This document shows positions 26,283-35,063 of a DNA stretch of 63,919 nt, in pieces. The notes under the pieces were generated by a model. The model searched no databases and was not told the origin of the DNA. It saw only the letters and a list, made by a program, of their open reading frames with translations. Position numbers and translations under genes: made by a program. How positions within the stretch are numbered: the stretch's first letter is position 1; the number at the start of each line of letters is the position of its first letter. The stretch covers positions 1 through 63,919 of the forward strand of contig JAFVFL010000014.1 of assembly GCA_017475555.1 (NCBI GenBank). The letters run 5' to 3'. The stretch comes from Ruminococcus sp. (GTDB taxonomy: Bacteria; Bacillota; Clostridia; Oscillospirales; Ruminococcaceae).

Positions 26283-27329
26283 CCGAAGCCTGTCTGTCCA
26301 TTCTCCGCACAGCTCAGAGGCTGCTTCGATAGAGTGCGATTGTGCCGTCACCGTAAGCCTGCTTCTGCCGCTCCGAGTGACTAAGACTCTCCCGTCCCGG
26401 CAGCGGATATCCCCAGGCAGAGCTTTTGAGCCGCTTACCGCTACTTCCCGCCGGACAGCCGCAAGTGCGGGCATTCGTCTGAGGATCTCCATGAACTCGG
26501 GGAGCCTGTCTGTCAGCTGACTGCACATAAACAGCGGATCTGTCAGATACCGGGGAACTGTATCCGGGGGTTCATCATCCGGAAACCGCCGGATATCCGG
26601 TATGATATCCTCTGCTGCATAGTGTACGCTTTCCGGCAGGTACACCGGCTTCTCCGGACAGAGTGCTGAATAAGCAAGAATGAGCTTTTCATGCGGAATG
26701 AAGCCGTATGCCGAAGAATAGGCGTTTACACGGCTGCCGCAGCCGGAGACCTGATACACGAGACTATCGTCTTCTCCGGAAAACAGCTCCAGCCAGAGCG
26801 AACGAACAGCTCTGTCGCCGCAGCTTATCCCTGCCGGAAGTGCCGTCCGGGTCATGAGTGTATCTGCGATGTTGCAGATGTAAATATCCTTAAAGGTTGT
26901 ACATGAGAGCATTTTCCCCGGTTTTCCGGCATTTTCCGGCGGCTTAGTCCGGGAGAGCCGTGAAAGCTCTCCTGTCTGTAACGGGAGACGGCTGATGCTG
27001 TAGAATCTCAGCTTTAGTCCCGGCTCAGATGTTACGTAGATTCCGATATCGGCTGAAAGCAGCGGCAGACTGTACCTCATAGACGGCAGGTCAGTGTCCT
27101 CGCAGATGTAGACATCCTTTCCGCCCTCAGTTATGCCGGAGCAGAGTGCGTGAAGTATGCCGCTGCTCCTGAACGAGCCGCTGCCGGCACAGAATCTTCT
27201 TACCTCCGGAAATGCCGCTGTCATGGCTCGTCCGAGGTACTGTGCCTCACTGTAGCCCGATCTCCCCGGCAGCAGCTCGCAGTATCCGTCACGGAATGAA
27301 AATGCTCCGTTTTCTCCTGCGTATGACAT
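26262..27329 (-). CDS. Degenerate phosphohexomutase-like protein (probable pseudoenzyme)
   Basis: The 355-residue protein resembles the alpha-D-phosphohexomutase family but is about 100 residues shorter. The N-terminal part keeps the family layout: LGRAMTAAF near residue 32, SFRSSGILHALCSGITEGG near residues 52-70, DVYICEDTDLPSMRYSLPL and DIGIYVTSEPGLKLRFYS, which sits where active enzymes have ITASHNPxxxNGxK; the phospho-serine loop is lost. The C-terminus GRVLVTRSGRSRLTV recalls the phosphate-binding RPSGTEP domain but with altered residues. I see no metal-binding DxDxDR loop. AAAGGAG precedes the ATG. Downstream of two PH-domain membrane genes; role unknown. Confidence 0.65.
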   Translation of the reverse strand: MSYAGENGAFSFRDGYCELLPGRSGYSEAQYLGRAMTAAFPEVRRFCAGSGSFRSSGILHALCSGITEGGKDVYICEDTDLPSMRYSLPLLSADIGIYVTSEPGLKLRFYSISRLPLQTGELSRLSRTKPPENAGKPGKMLSCTTFKDIYICNIADTLMTRTALPAGISCGDRAVRSLWLELFSGEDDSLVYQVSGCGSRVNAYSSAYGFIPHEKLILAYSALCPEKPVYLPESVHYAAEDIIPDIRRFPDDEPPDTVPRYLTDPLFMCSQLTDRLPEFMEILRRMPALAAVRREVAVSGSKALPGDIRCRDGRVLVTRSGRSRLTVTAQSHSIEAASELCGEWTDRLRKKNPDP

Positions 27330-27388
27330 ATTATCGCTCCTTTGATGAGATATTTCGTATATCCTCAGTATTGGAGCAATATCGCCGT

Positions 27389-28951
27389 TTATTCAGCTTT
27401 TCTCCGCTTTTTCGGTACTTTTCTGACAGCTGCATTGCCAAACCCAAGCACCGACGATATCTCAACTGCATCACGCAGCCGCATGGAGTTGATACAGTAG
27501 CGTGAACTGCCCTCGCCGCAGAACCAGAATATCAGGCTGCACCGGTGGCTGATGTATTTTTGGTACAGGCTCTGCGATATTTCAAGCTTCACTATGCTCT
27601 CCCGGTCGGCAGCTATCGTGTGGAACGTGTTCCATTTTGAGCAGCTTATAAGTATCTTGTCGGAGTACAGCGATATCCCGCTTGTGTACAGAGCTGCCGT
27701 CCTGACGGCTACCATCCAGACTGCCGGTATTTCGAGCATTATCCCGGCAAAGCGTATCAGCTCGGCAAATTGCGGGAAAAACTGTGCGAGCTTGTCAGAT
27801 GCCGGGAGAAGTGCGAGTGCGGCGTAGACCGGGATATAGATGTAGCTGTAGAGTGCAGTGCGGACAGGGCGGAAATTCAGCTTTACACCGCTGAAAACTC
27901 CGAGACGTTCAAGTCCCTTGCCGAGATTTTTTTCAAGCTTCATCGGCATTAATACAGGCAGGTGCTGTGAGCTTGTTCCATACCCGGCACAGCTTATGCT
28001 TACCGATACCACTCCCGCAAGCTTCATGATGAGATTCTGACGCAGGTCAGTGTAATTGATGTGACCGAGACTTATCCGGTAGCTCCGGCGGTTGAACAGT
28101 CCGCAGGTAACACGCAGGTATCTGTCATCGGAGCTTATCCTGAAGCGTGAATACCGCTGAATATTGACGAAAAACGAAAGCAGCCATGCACTGATGAAGA
28201 ATGTTCCGGCAGCAAGTGCTGCACCGGGTATCTTCAGGATAAAGTTCGATGTCAGCCGCTCAGTCGTCTCCGTGATACGGCTCAGGTACAGGGTGATGAT
28301 GTCGTGTGCAATGTCGCCGCCCTTGAAGAAAAAAGTGGCGATATAGACTGTTCCTGAGAAGCCGCTTGAGAAAAACAGTGAGAACAGCAGCACCGACAAG
28401 CCGGACGGATCGCTGATATCTCCGGTGCTGCGGCGTATGTCGATATCCGGCAGCCTGCTTAGCATTTCATCGGAGTATTTTCGCTTCATGAGCAGCTTCA
28501 GATCTGTGGTCTTGAATATCCCTGCCCTTGTGTCGATACTCAGCCGCACTCCCCGGACGGGCATCAGATACAGCGGATTTTCGGCAGTTATGACGCTTAT
28601 GCTCTCAAGCGGAATCGAGGTACGAAGACGTACAAGCACGCCCTCTCTGTAAATAACTGAGCCGCCTGACAGCTCGACCCGTGTGCAGTTCCAGCGTATC
28701 AGACCGAAGATGATGATCGCTCCGAGTATGAGAATATCCTGCCATGCCCCCCTCAGCCACAGGTACAGGCTCTCACGGTCGATCTCAAGCTCGTTGAGAC
28801 GCAGGACGGATATACCTCTGAGCAGGGGGAATATCAGAAGCCACAGGCTGCGGAAGGAGTAGCGGAGGATACGCAGCGGATGCTCGTGCCAGATATTCTG
28901 ATTTACAGGTCTTTTCACCTTTTTCGGGTGGGGAGGCTTTTTACTTTTCAT
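27389..28951 (-). CDS. Bacterial PH-domain (DUF304, YdbT-like) membrane protein
   Basis: The 520-residue protein has a proline- and lysine-rich start (KSKKPPHPKK), membrane helices in pairs (near residues 35-60, 78-92, 190-215, 240-265, 375-400) and repeated bPH2 units, seen as VELSGGSVIYREGVLVRLRTSIPLESI-type strands after each helix pair (near residues 95-125, 280-305 and 430-455). This is the architecture of YdbT of Bacillus, which works with the short partner YdbS and is linked to resistance to amylocyclicin-type peptides. It overlaps its upstream partner by 11 bases. The specific role here is inferred. Confidence 0.8.
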   Translation of the reverse strand: MKSKKPPHPKKVKRPVNQNIWHEHPLRILRYSFRSLWLLIFPLLRGISVLRLNELEIDRESLYLWLRGAWQDILILGAIIIFGLIRWNCTRVELSGGSVIYREGVLVRLRTSIPLESISVITAENPLYLMPVRGVRLSIDTRAGIFKTTDLKLLMKRKYSDEMLSRLPDIDIRRSTGDISDPSGLSVLLFSLFFSSGFSGTVYIATFFFKGGDIAHDIITLYLSRITETTERLTSNFILKIPGAALAAGTFFISAWLLSFFVNIQRYSRFRISSDDRYLRVTCGLFNRRSYRISLGHINYTDLRQNLIMKLAGVVSVSISCAGYGTSSQHLPVLMPMKLEKNLGKGLERLGVFSGVKLNFRPVRTALYSYIYIPVYAALALLPASDKLAQFFPQFAELIRFAGIMLEIPAVWMVAVRTAALYTSGISLYSDKILISCSKWNTFHTIAADRESIVKLEISQSLYQKYISHRCSLIFWFCGEGSSRYCINSMRLRDAVEISSVLGFGNAAVRKVPKKRRKAE

Positions 28952-29402
28952 TTATTCCGCCCTCCCCGGAGGTACCCATGAAGCTCCGGGTACGCCGCAT
29001 TATCTCGTGTGCGTCCTTATAGCTCAGAAACATCAGCGGAAGTTGTCCACCGTACATGAAAAGGACGATGAAGTTCAGTCCGCTCTTTCTGGAAAAGGGG
29101 GTCGTAATAAGCGTTGTATACTGGACTGCCGAATATTGGATAGTCTGGTGGGATTTGAGGAAAACACCGCTGTGCCGGGTTATTTCCGTCTCGCTCGAAT
29201 CGTAGCGGAGCGAGGAGAAAAACAGCGGCAGATAGATGAACATGGCGAAAATAGCGATCGTGGCGAAGGCTGACGCAAATATGAAAACAAGTACATCTAC
29301 CGGGATATAGAAGCGTAATATCGCTGTAAGGATCACTGTCAGGAGAGTTATGAGAACTCTCAGAGTGAAGAGTGCCTTTCTGTCTGGAGTGTAAATTTTC
29401 AT
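28941..29402 (-). CDS. Small bacterial PH-domain (YdbS-like) membrane protein
   Basis: A 153-residue protein with two membrane helices (about residues 12-32 and 38-60) and one bPH2 domain: SSETEITRHSGVFLKSHQTI near residues 70-89 and IQYSAVQYTTLITTPFSRK. This is the short partner of the three-domain protein encoded next. The ATG (reverse strand) is preceded by GGAGGAAAG. An extended -10 promoter lies just upstream. Confidence 0.8.
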   Translation of the reverse strand: MKIYTPDRKALFTLRVLITLLTVILTAILRFYIPVDVLVFIFASAFATIAIFAMFIYLPLFFSSLRYDSSETEITRHSGVFLKSHQTIQYSAVQYTTLITTPFSRKSGLNFIVLFMYGGQLPLMFLSYKDAHEIMRRTRSFMGTSGEGGINEK

Positions 29403-29431
29403 TTCTTTCCTCCGATTTTATTCATACTTTA

Positions 29432-29440
29432 ATTATACCA
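29432..29440 (-). promoter_or_regulatory. Extended -10 promoter candidate for the PH-domain genes
   Basis: On the reverse strand TGGTATAAT (TG-n-TATAAT) lies 30 bases before the ATG at 29402. No good -35 box is found 16-18 bases upstream, so the extended -10 would have to carry recognition. Confidence 0.5.
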
Positions 29441-29492
29441 TAAATATTATTGAAAGTACACATTTTTTTGAAAATTTTCCGGAGGTGGCAGA

Positions 29493-30752
29493 ATGCAGAC
29501 TATCCTTGATCGGATATGCACATTTGTGTGGGGCGGCGGACTTATCGCTCTGCTGCTCGGCACTGGTCTTATATGCACGGTAAAGCTGAGGCTGGTGCAG
29601 ATAAGGCTGATAAGGAATATACCATATCTGGTGAGGGCTGAGGACGGAAAAAAAGGCGGTATATCGCAGATGAGGGCGGTGTGTCTCTCACTCGGAGCGG
29701 CTATGGGGACGGGGAATATCACAGGAGTTGCGGCAGCACTTGCGGCTGGCGGTGCCGGGGCAGTGGTCTGGATGTGGATATCAGCCCTGCTCGGAATGGC
29801 ACTTGTCTTTGCTGAAAACGTGCTCTCGGTGAAGTTCAGCACCGGTGAGGTCAGGGGGCCTATGGCGTACCTTGAAAGGGGAGCGGACAGCCGGGGACTT
29901 GCCATATTCTTTGCAGTATGCTGTGCGGCAGCTGCCTGCGGTATGGGGGGAATGGTGCAGGTAAGCTCATTTGCCGGGACATTGGGGGAGATATCTCCCG
30001 GCGTGAGGTATATTGCGGCTGCTGCGGCGTTCATTGTTATATATCTTTCAGTTTCCGGCGGAGCGGAAAGGACTGGTGCTGTGGCTCAGGCTGTTATCCC
30101 GGCAGCCTCGCTTCTCTACGCTGCGGCGTGTGTCGCTGTGCTCATTGTGTACAGGGAGCGGATATTGCCTGTATTCCGGGAAATGTTCAGCTCGGCATTC
30201 GGGATAAGGCAGGCTGCCGGAGGTGTCGGAGGATATGCTGTCTCAAGGGCAGTTTCTGCCGGGCTGAGAAGGGGAGTGTTCTCAAACGAGGCTGGTCTTG
30301 GCAGCTCACCGATACTTCACAGTACAGCGGAAAGCAAAGAGCCTGAGCGGCAGGGCTTCTGGGCTATGGCTGAGGTCTTCATTGACACATTCGTTTGCTG
30401 TACCCTGACCGCCGTGACGATACTCTGTGCAGCACCTGATATGACTGCTGAGGGAGCTTTGTCGGCAGTTTTTGGGAGCTCCGCAAAGCCATTCATGATC
30501 GCTGAGCTGAGTGCATTTGCGTATTGCACTGTGATCGGCTGGTATCACTGCGGCGAAACAGCCTTCAGGTATATTTTCCCCGGTGCAGACAGAAAAATGC
30601 TCAGTCTGGCTTTTTCTCTTGCCGCAGCGTCCGGGGCAGTCCTCACAGTCCGCAGCGTCTGGACGATATCGGATATCTTCAACGGGCTTATGGCATTCCC
30701 GAACCTCGCAGGGATACTACTGCTGATGAAACACGTAAAGGCGGAGCGATGA
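29493..30752 (+). CDS. Alanine/glycine:cation symporter (AGCS family)
   Basis: A 419-residue carrier with about ten membrane helices. The AGCS signature region is clear: ISQMRAVCLSLGAAMGTGNI near residues 56-75, then TGVAAALAAGGAGAVVWMW and the GMALVFAENVLSVKF helix. The loop EAGLGSSPILHSTAES near residue 268 is the other conserved AGCS element. It should import alanine or glycine with sodium or protons. It is slightly shorter than the usual 440-480 residues, mostly at the C-terminus. GGAGGTGG precedes the ATG. Confidence 0.92.
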   Translation: MQTILDRICTFVWGGGLIALLLGTGLICTVKLRLVQIRLIRNIPYLVRAEDGKKGGISQMRAVCLSLGAAMGTGNITGVAAALAAGGAGAVVWMWISALLGMALVFAENVLSVKFSTGEVRGPMAYLERGADSRGLAIFFAVCCAAAACGMGGMVQVSSFAGTLGEISPGVRYIAAAAAFIVIYLSVSGGAERTGAVAQAVIPAASLLYAAACVAVLIVYRERILPVFREMFSSAFGIRQAAGGVGGYAVSRAVSAGLRRGVFSNEAGLGSSPILHSTAESKEPERQGFWAMAEVFIDTFVCCTLTAVTILCAAPDMTAEGALSAVFGSSAKPFMIAELSAFAYCTVIGWYHCGETAFRYIFPGADRKMLSLAFSLAAASGAVLTVRSVWTISDIFNGLMAFPNLAGILLLMKHVKAER

Positions 30753-30763
30753 AGCCCCGCCTT
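30738..30763. terminator. Bidirectional hairpin between converging genes
   Basis: AAGGCGG (30738-30744) and CCGCCTT (30757-30763) form the stem. It overlaps the last codons of the symporter gene; five Ts at 30777-30781 follow after 13 bases. It may serve both the symporter and the CAP-domain gene, which ends at 30768 on the other strand. Confidence 0.5.
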
Positions 30764-30767
30764 ATGA

Positions 30768-31526
30768 TCATTTAATAATTTTTCTTATATCAAAGCCTCT
30801 CGCCCTCAGATATGCAAGTATGCTGTTGATAAGATCAGCCCGGCTTTTTGTGCAGCTGCCGGGGACTGCGGTCGTTGTCTGTATCGTTTCTGCTGTGGTG
30901 TCAGTTGCAGTTGTGAGGGCTGTTGTCGTCACAGCCGGGACTATGGTTATTACTGTCACTGGCGGCTGCTGCTCCTCCTGTGTTTCAGTTTCCTCCGGAA
31001 TATCTGTATTTTCCGGCGTTTCCTCACTTACCTCATAGCCCGACAGATCAGATGACGAAGCAAAAAACTGCGTCCAGTAGTAAACTCCGTTCCGGTATGC
31101 AACTCCAACGCCGATGTACTCATAATTCGTGCTCAGGATATTTGCCCTGTGTCCGGACGAATTCATCCACGCATTCATCACCTCGTCAGGGTCACGCTGT
31201 CCGTAAGCGATATTCTCCCCGGCGGAGCGGTAGCGTATGCCGAGCTCGTCAATTGCAGTGAAGCAGCTCTGACCGGACGGACGGGTATGCGAGAAATAGT
31301 TCTGTATCTCCCCGGCACGGACGATAGCTGCCTCACTTAGCCTGTCGGAATATTTAAGCGGCTCAAGCCCGTACTCTGCACGCTCCGAGTTCACTATCGC
31401 AGCTACCCGCAGAGCATAGCGTTCGAGTGCATCGCTGCCGTAGTCAGCCGCACCTGCCGTAAGCGGTGCTATCATGGTGATGATGAGTACCGCAAAAGCT
31501 GTCACTGTTGCCATTATTTTTTTCAT
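30768..31526 (-). CDS. Secreted CAP/SCP-domain (YkwD-like) protein
   Basis: The start is the ATG at 31526 with AAGGAGGT upstream; a longer frame back to 31652 lacks a site and would bury the signal peptide. The 252-residue product has a Sec signal (MKKIMATVTAFAVLIITM, cleavage near TAGAAD). The CAP domain covers residues about 32-155: VNSERAEYGLEPLKYSDRL, YFSHTRPSGQSCF, AGENIAYGQRDP and SSGHRANILS with the usual His and Glu residues. A Thr- and Glu-rich linker and a basic end (ARGFDIRKIIK) follow. Such proteins act in the wall or as secreted factors; the activity is uncertain. Confidence 0.9.
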   Translation of the reverse strand: MKKIMATVTAFAVLIITMIAPLTAGAADYGSDALERYALRVAAIVNSERAEYGLEPLKYSDRLSEAAIVRAGEIQNYFSHTRPSGQSCFTAIDELGIRYRSAGENIAYGQRDPDEVMNAWMNSSGHRANILSTNYEYIGVGVAYRNGVYYWTQFFASSSDLSGYEVSEETPENTDIPEETETQEEQQPPVTVITIVPAVTTTALTTATDTTAETIQTTTAVPGSCTKSRADLINSILAYLRARGFDIRKIIK

Positions 31527-31550
31527 TGGATTACCTCCTTGTATTCCGGG

Positions 31551-31578
31551 ATCCCATGCTTTTATTTTATCATGGGAT
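31551..31578. promoter_or_regulatory. Inverted repeat spanning the -10 box of the CAP gene, possible operator
   Basis: ATCCCATG (31551-31558) and CATGGGAT (31571-31578) are perfect 8-base arms with a 12-base spacer that contains the -10 box. A dimeric regulator binding here would block transcription. No regulator gene is adjacent. Confidence 0.5.
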
Positions 31579-31592
31579 AATGCTCCGGTCAA
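31564..31592 (-). promoter_or_regulatory. Sigma-A promoter for the CAP-domain gene
   Basis: On the reverse strand TTGACC (31592-31587) and TAAAAT (31569-31564) are 17 bases apart, about 38 bases before the ATG. Confidence 0.75.
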
Positions 31593-31628
31593 TGCAGAAA
31601 TAATTCCAGAAATGGCTCTAAATTGGAA

Positions 31629-31652
31629 ATGCCGCAGGTCGGGCTGCGGCAT
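31629..31652 (-). terminator. Terminator of the minus-strand housekeeping operon after mutS2
   Basis: ATGCCGCA / TGCGGCAT, eight base pairs with an 8-base loop, lies six bases after the mutS2 stop on the reverse strand and is followed there by TTCCAATTTA, a weak T-tract. Confidence 0.6.
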
Positions 31653-31658
31653 GATCCT

Positions 31659-34070
31659 TTATTTCAGTTCAGCAATGGTCACTCCGTCCTCGCCCTCGCC
31701 GTATACTCCGAGCCGGAACGTCTTGACCGACGGGTGGTTTTTCAGCCTTTGGTGTACCGCCTTTCTCAGCAGACCTGTACCCTTGCCGTGGATTATTGTG
31801 ATCGTTGAGATATTTGACATCACAGCCTGGTCAATGAATGCGTCCAGCTGGTATACCCCGTCATCACACGCACAGCCACGGATATCAAGCTCCATTTTTC
31901 CTCGGCGTTCTGCTTTTACACCGACTGCACCGGCTCGCCGTGCAGCCCGGTTGCCCTGCTTCGGCTTACCCGTATAGGAGACCTTTTCCGCTTCCTCAAG
32001 CCTGAGCCGTGAAATATTCATCTTAGTTTTCATCACGCCCATCTGCACGTAAACAAAATCGCTCCCGTCCGGGTCGCCCGATACAATGCCCTTTCGCTGA
32101 AGATCCACAACGTACACGGTGTCACCTCTCCGCAGCTTCCTCGGCAGGACATAATCATCATCCTGAGCAGAATTGCTGACCGGATTCGCCGTATCGTACA
32201 TCTTATTGAAGCTCTGCTTCGTGCGAGATTTCATTCCGGAGACATTCTGGCTGAAATCCTTCTTGTCCTTCTCCTTACGCAGCCTTTCAAGCTCGTCAAG
32301 CAGCTCATTGGACTGTGCCTTTGTTGTTTCGATTATGCTCATTGCCTGCTGGCGTGCCCGTTCAAGCTCGTCAGCCTTTGATCTTTCTATCTCCTGCCGC
32401 TCACGGTTTATAGCTGCCTCGTGTTCCTTTTCGAGCTGCTTCAGCTGCCTTATCTCGTCCCTTTGCTTTTCAAGCTCTGAGCGGCTTTCCTCAAGCTTGC
32501 CTATGACCTCCTCAAGCCGTGTGTTCGCTTCATTTACAGATGCCTTTGCTGCGGCGATAACGTCCTGCGGCATACCGAGGCTTTCTGATATCGCAAATGC
32601 GTTGGAGCGTCCCGGAGAGCCGACTATAAGTCTGTAGGTCGGGCGGAGAGTCTCTATATTGAATTCACATGAGGCGTTTTCCGTGTCCGGGTCGTCGATA
32701 GCGAATACCTTCAGCTCCTGATAGTGTGTCGTTACCATGAGCCTTGCACCGCTGCTCATAAGGCGGCGTATTACCGCTACTGCAAGTGCCGCACCCTCGA
32801 CCGGGTCAGTTCCTGAGCCAAGCTCATCAAGCAGCACGAGTGAATGTTCATCTGCGGTGTTGATTATTTCGATCACCTTATTCGTGTGAGCCGAGAACGT
32901 TGACAGATCCTGTTCAATACTCTGACTGTCACCGATATCAACGAGGATATGGTCGAACACTGATATCCTGCTGCCGTCAGAGACCGGTATCAGAAGCCCG
33001 CACATTGTCATAGCCACAAGAAGACCCGTGGTTTTCAGTGCGACAGTCTTTCCGCCGGTATTGGGACCTGTGATGATGAGTGACTGATAGCTGCCGCCAA
33101 GCTCTATATCTATCGGGACTGCCTTTTTCCGGTCGAGAAGCGGGTGACGGGCTTTTTTTAGCGATATAACGCCGTCGTCCGTTATTTCCGGCATGGAGCA
33201 GTTCAGCTTTGCTGCCAGATTTGACTTAGCGAAGTATAGGTTCAGCTCGGTCACTGCCCTGTAGTTCTGAGCGAGTGCCTCTGAAAAATCGCCGCAGTCA
33301 CTGCACAGCTCACGGATTATCCGCTCTATCTCCTCCTGCTCCTTGCTTTCAAGAAGCCGGATATCGTTATTTGCCTCAACTATCGCCATAGGCTCAATGA
33401 ATATGGTCTGTCCGGTCGCTGAGGTGTCGTGTATCAGACCGCTTATCTGTCCCCGGTGCTCAGCCTTGACCGGGAGAACGAATCTTCCGTCACGTATCGT
33501 AACGTTGGATTCCTGCAAATACTGCTGTGTGGTCTTGCTCTTTATCATTTTGTCGAGTGTTTCTCTCAGCTGCATCTCTGCCCGGTGTATCTTACGTCTT
33601 ATCGCAGAAAGCTCCGGACTTGCTGCGTCGGAAATCTCCGTTTCTGAGATTATCGAGCGTTCGAGCTTTTCAAGCAGCCAGTTGTTCGGCGTGAGCTGTG
33701 AAAAGAGGTAGCTAAGCTCAGTTTCAACGTTCTCGCAGCTGTCATACCATCTCGACAGGTCACGTATCTGCCGGAGCATGACAGTGATATCCATAAGGTC
33801 ACGGAGCGAAAGTATCGCCCCGGATCTCGCTCTTGCTGAGGTCGTGCAGATGTCCTTGAACGCAGTGAACGGCGGAGTGCCGAACTGCACCGAAAGAGAA
33901 AGAGCCTGATCTGTTTTAAGATTTTCATAGCGGACTCTTTCGAGGTCGGTCTCCGGAGTAAGGGCAAGTGCCATTCTCCGGCTTTCCTCATTTGACGTCA
34001 GCCCGGCAAGCATATTCAGTATCTTGTCAAGCTCAAGCGTCTTATAATACTTATTGATCTGATGTTCCAT
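31659..34070 (-). CDS. mutS2: MutS2 family ATPase/endonuclease
   Basis: The 803-residue protein has the MutS2 layout: core and lever helices (residues 1-300), the ABC-type ATPase with Walker A GPNTGGKTVALKT near residue 335 and Walker B VLLDELGSGTDPVEG near residues 410-425, a long charged coiled coil (about 515-620), a KOW-like segment (RRGDTVYVVDLQRKG) and a C-terminal Smr nuclease domain from about residue 727 (ELDIRGCACDDG, TIIHGKGTGLLRKAV). It lacks the mismatch-binding domain of MutS1. Known roles of the family are suppression of recombination and rescue of collided ribosomes. It is the last gene of the operon. Confidence 0.97.
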   Translation of the reverse strand: MEHQINKYYKTLELDKILNMLAGLTSNEESRRMALALTPETDLERVRYENLKTDQALSLSVQFGTPPFTAFKDICTTSARARSGAILSLRDLMDITVMLRQIRDLSRWYDSCENVETELSYLFSQLTPNNWLLEKLERSIISETEISDAASPELSAIRRKIHRAEMQLRETLDKMIKSKTTQQYLQESNVTIRDGRFVLPVKAEHRGQISGLIHDTSATGQTIFIEPMAIVEANNDIRLLESKEQEEIERIIRELCSDCGDFSEALAQNYRAVTELNLYFAKSNLAAKLNCSMPEITDDGVISLKKARHPLLDRKKAVPIDIELGGSYQSLIITGPNTGGKTVALKTTGLLVAMTMCGLLIPVSDGSRISVFDHILVDIGDSQSIEQDLSTFSAHTNKVIEIINTADEHSLVLLDELGSGTDPVEGAALAVAVIRRLMSSGARLMVTTHYQELKVFAIDDPDTENASCEFNIETLRPTYRLIVGSPGRSNAFAISESLGMPQDVIAAAKASVNEANTRLEEVIGKLEESRSELEKQRDEIRQLKQLEKEHEAAINRERQEIERSKADELERARQQAMSIIETTKAQSNELLDELERLRKEKDKKDFSQNVSGMKSRTKQSFNKMYDTANPVSNSAQDDDYVLPRKLRRGDTVYVVDLQRKGIVSGDPDGSDFVYVQMGVMKTKMNISRLRLEEAEKVSYTGKPKQGNRAARRAGAVGVKAERRGKMELDIRGCACDDGVYQLDAFIDQAVMSNISTITIIHGKGTGLLRKAVHQRLKNHPSVKTFRLGVYGEGEDGVTIAELK

Positions 34071-34082
34071 ATATCTCCTAAA

Positions 34083-34862
34083 TTACACAATGCTGTGATA
34101 GAAATTGAGTGTTCTGAAATCCCTTCCAAGATGCGATCTGAGATAGTCCTCCGAGATCGCTGAAAGCTTCTCCTGTACTCCGTCTGAAACACGGAAATTG
34201 AACAGCCTGTCAAAGTCCGCAAGGACGATGTGCCGCATTGCCAGCAAAACCGGAAGCTCCAGCTTTATGTACTGTTCATCGGGCATTTCCGGAGATCCTT
34301 CGTGGACGGCGGCATGGCAGTCGGAGCACAGATATATTCCGTTTCTGACGCTGAAATAAAGCACCTCCGGCTCAAATGCTCCGCAGCTGTGGCAGCCGAC
34401 GATATCCGGCATGAATCCGGAATCCGACATAAGACGCAGCTCAAATAGGGATTTGAGAAACGCTTCGCTCCGTGTGCCCTTTTCGAGGTAGTGCAGGCAA
34501 TTGAGCAGAAGCCGCAGTATATCCTCACACTGGCTGTTTTCCGGTGAGCAGAAGCTCGCCGCCTCAGCAAAATAGCTCGCAAGCGATATCCTTGACAGCG
34601 AGCTTCTTAGGTCATAAAAAATATGTATCGGTTCTGCACTGTTGAGGTAGAGCCTGCCCTTTCTCTCGTTCATGCAGAACCGTGAGTACGCAAAAAGCTG
34701 AGCGGAGCTGCCGGAGCGTCCGTTTATCTTCCTTGCACCCTTGACGGAAAGCTCCAGTACCCCTCTCTCTTTTGTCAGTATGTCGATAAATTTATCCTGT
34801 TCGCCGACAAGACGTTCCCTCAGAACTATCCCGTCCAGCGTTGTCATTTCTCCCATATTCAC
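34083..34862 (-). CDS. recO: DNA repair protein RecO
   Basis: The 259-residue protein starts with an OB-fold (TTLDGIVLRERLVGEQDKF) and has a helical middle and a zinc finger formed by CHSC near residue 163 and CSDC near residue 185. RecO loads RecA with RecF and RecR. Three start codons are possible: GTG 34862, ATG 34856 and ATG 34847; I kept the longest because GGAAA lies before it. The gene sits in the conserved era-yqzL-recO order and its beginning overlaps the yqzL-like frame. Confidence 0.93.
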   Translation of the reverse strand: MNMGEMTTLDGIVLRERLVGEQDKFIDILTKERGVLELSVKGARKINGRSGSSAQLFAYSRFCMNERKGRLYLNSAEPIHIFYDLRSSLSRISLASYFAEAASFCSPENSQCEDILRLLLNCLHYLEKGTRSEAFLKSLFELRLMSDSGFMPDIVGCHSCGAFEPEVLYFSVRNGIYLCSDCHAAVHEGSPEMPDEQYIKLELPVLLAMRHIVLADFDRLFNFRVSDGVQEKLSAISEDYLRSHLGRDFRTLNFYHSIV

Positions 34863-34959
34863 CTGTATTTCCGGAAGATCCGCAGTATTTCAGATAATCG
34901 TGAACGCTCCCGGTAGCTTCAAAGCAATCCCATAATTCTTCTCTTGCTCCTGCATTCAT
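34792..34959 (-). CDS. YqzL-like small protein between era and recO
   Basis: The ATG at 34959 (GGGAG eight bases upstream) opens a 55-residue frame beginning MNAGAREELWDCFEATGSVH and then DYLKYC. The YqzL family of Bacillus and Clostridia is a tiny protein with W-x-x-F-x-x-TG-x-(I/V)-x-x-Y-L encoded between era and recO, which fits both motif and position. Here the frame runs about 30 residues further, ending in a serine- and glycine-rich tail that overlaps the start of recO by 71 bases. Function of the family is unknown. Confidence 0.65.
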   Translation of the reverse strand: MNAGAREELWDCFEATGSVHDYLKYCGSSGNTGEYGRNDNAGRDSSEGTSCRRTG

Positions 34960-35063
34960 GCATTCAGCTCCCTTCAAAGCTATTCTGTGCATTGAAGAGC
35001 ATATCATCAGCGGTAATTATAGGGCAGACGCTCACGGTTTTTCTGTAAACCAGCCAGTGAAAG

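Noticed and set aside
30923..31261. Open frames opposite the CAP-domain gene
   Set aside because: They have no ribosome site and mirror the Thr-rich linker and CAP domain on the other strand.
31527..31652. Longer N-terminus of the CAP-domain protein
   Set aside because: It would run through the promoter and the ribosome site and place 42 extra residues before a clear signal peptide.
32173..32637. Serine/leucine-rich frame opposite mutS2
   Set aside because: It is the complement of the charged coiled coil of MutS2, a common source of false frames.
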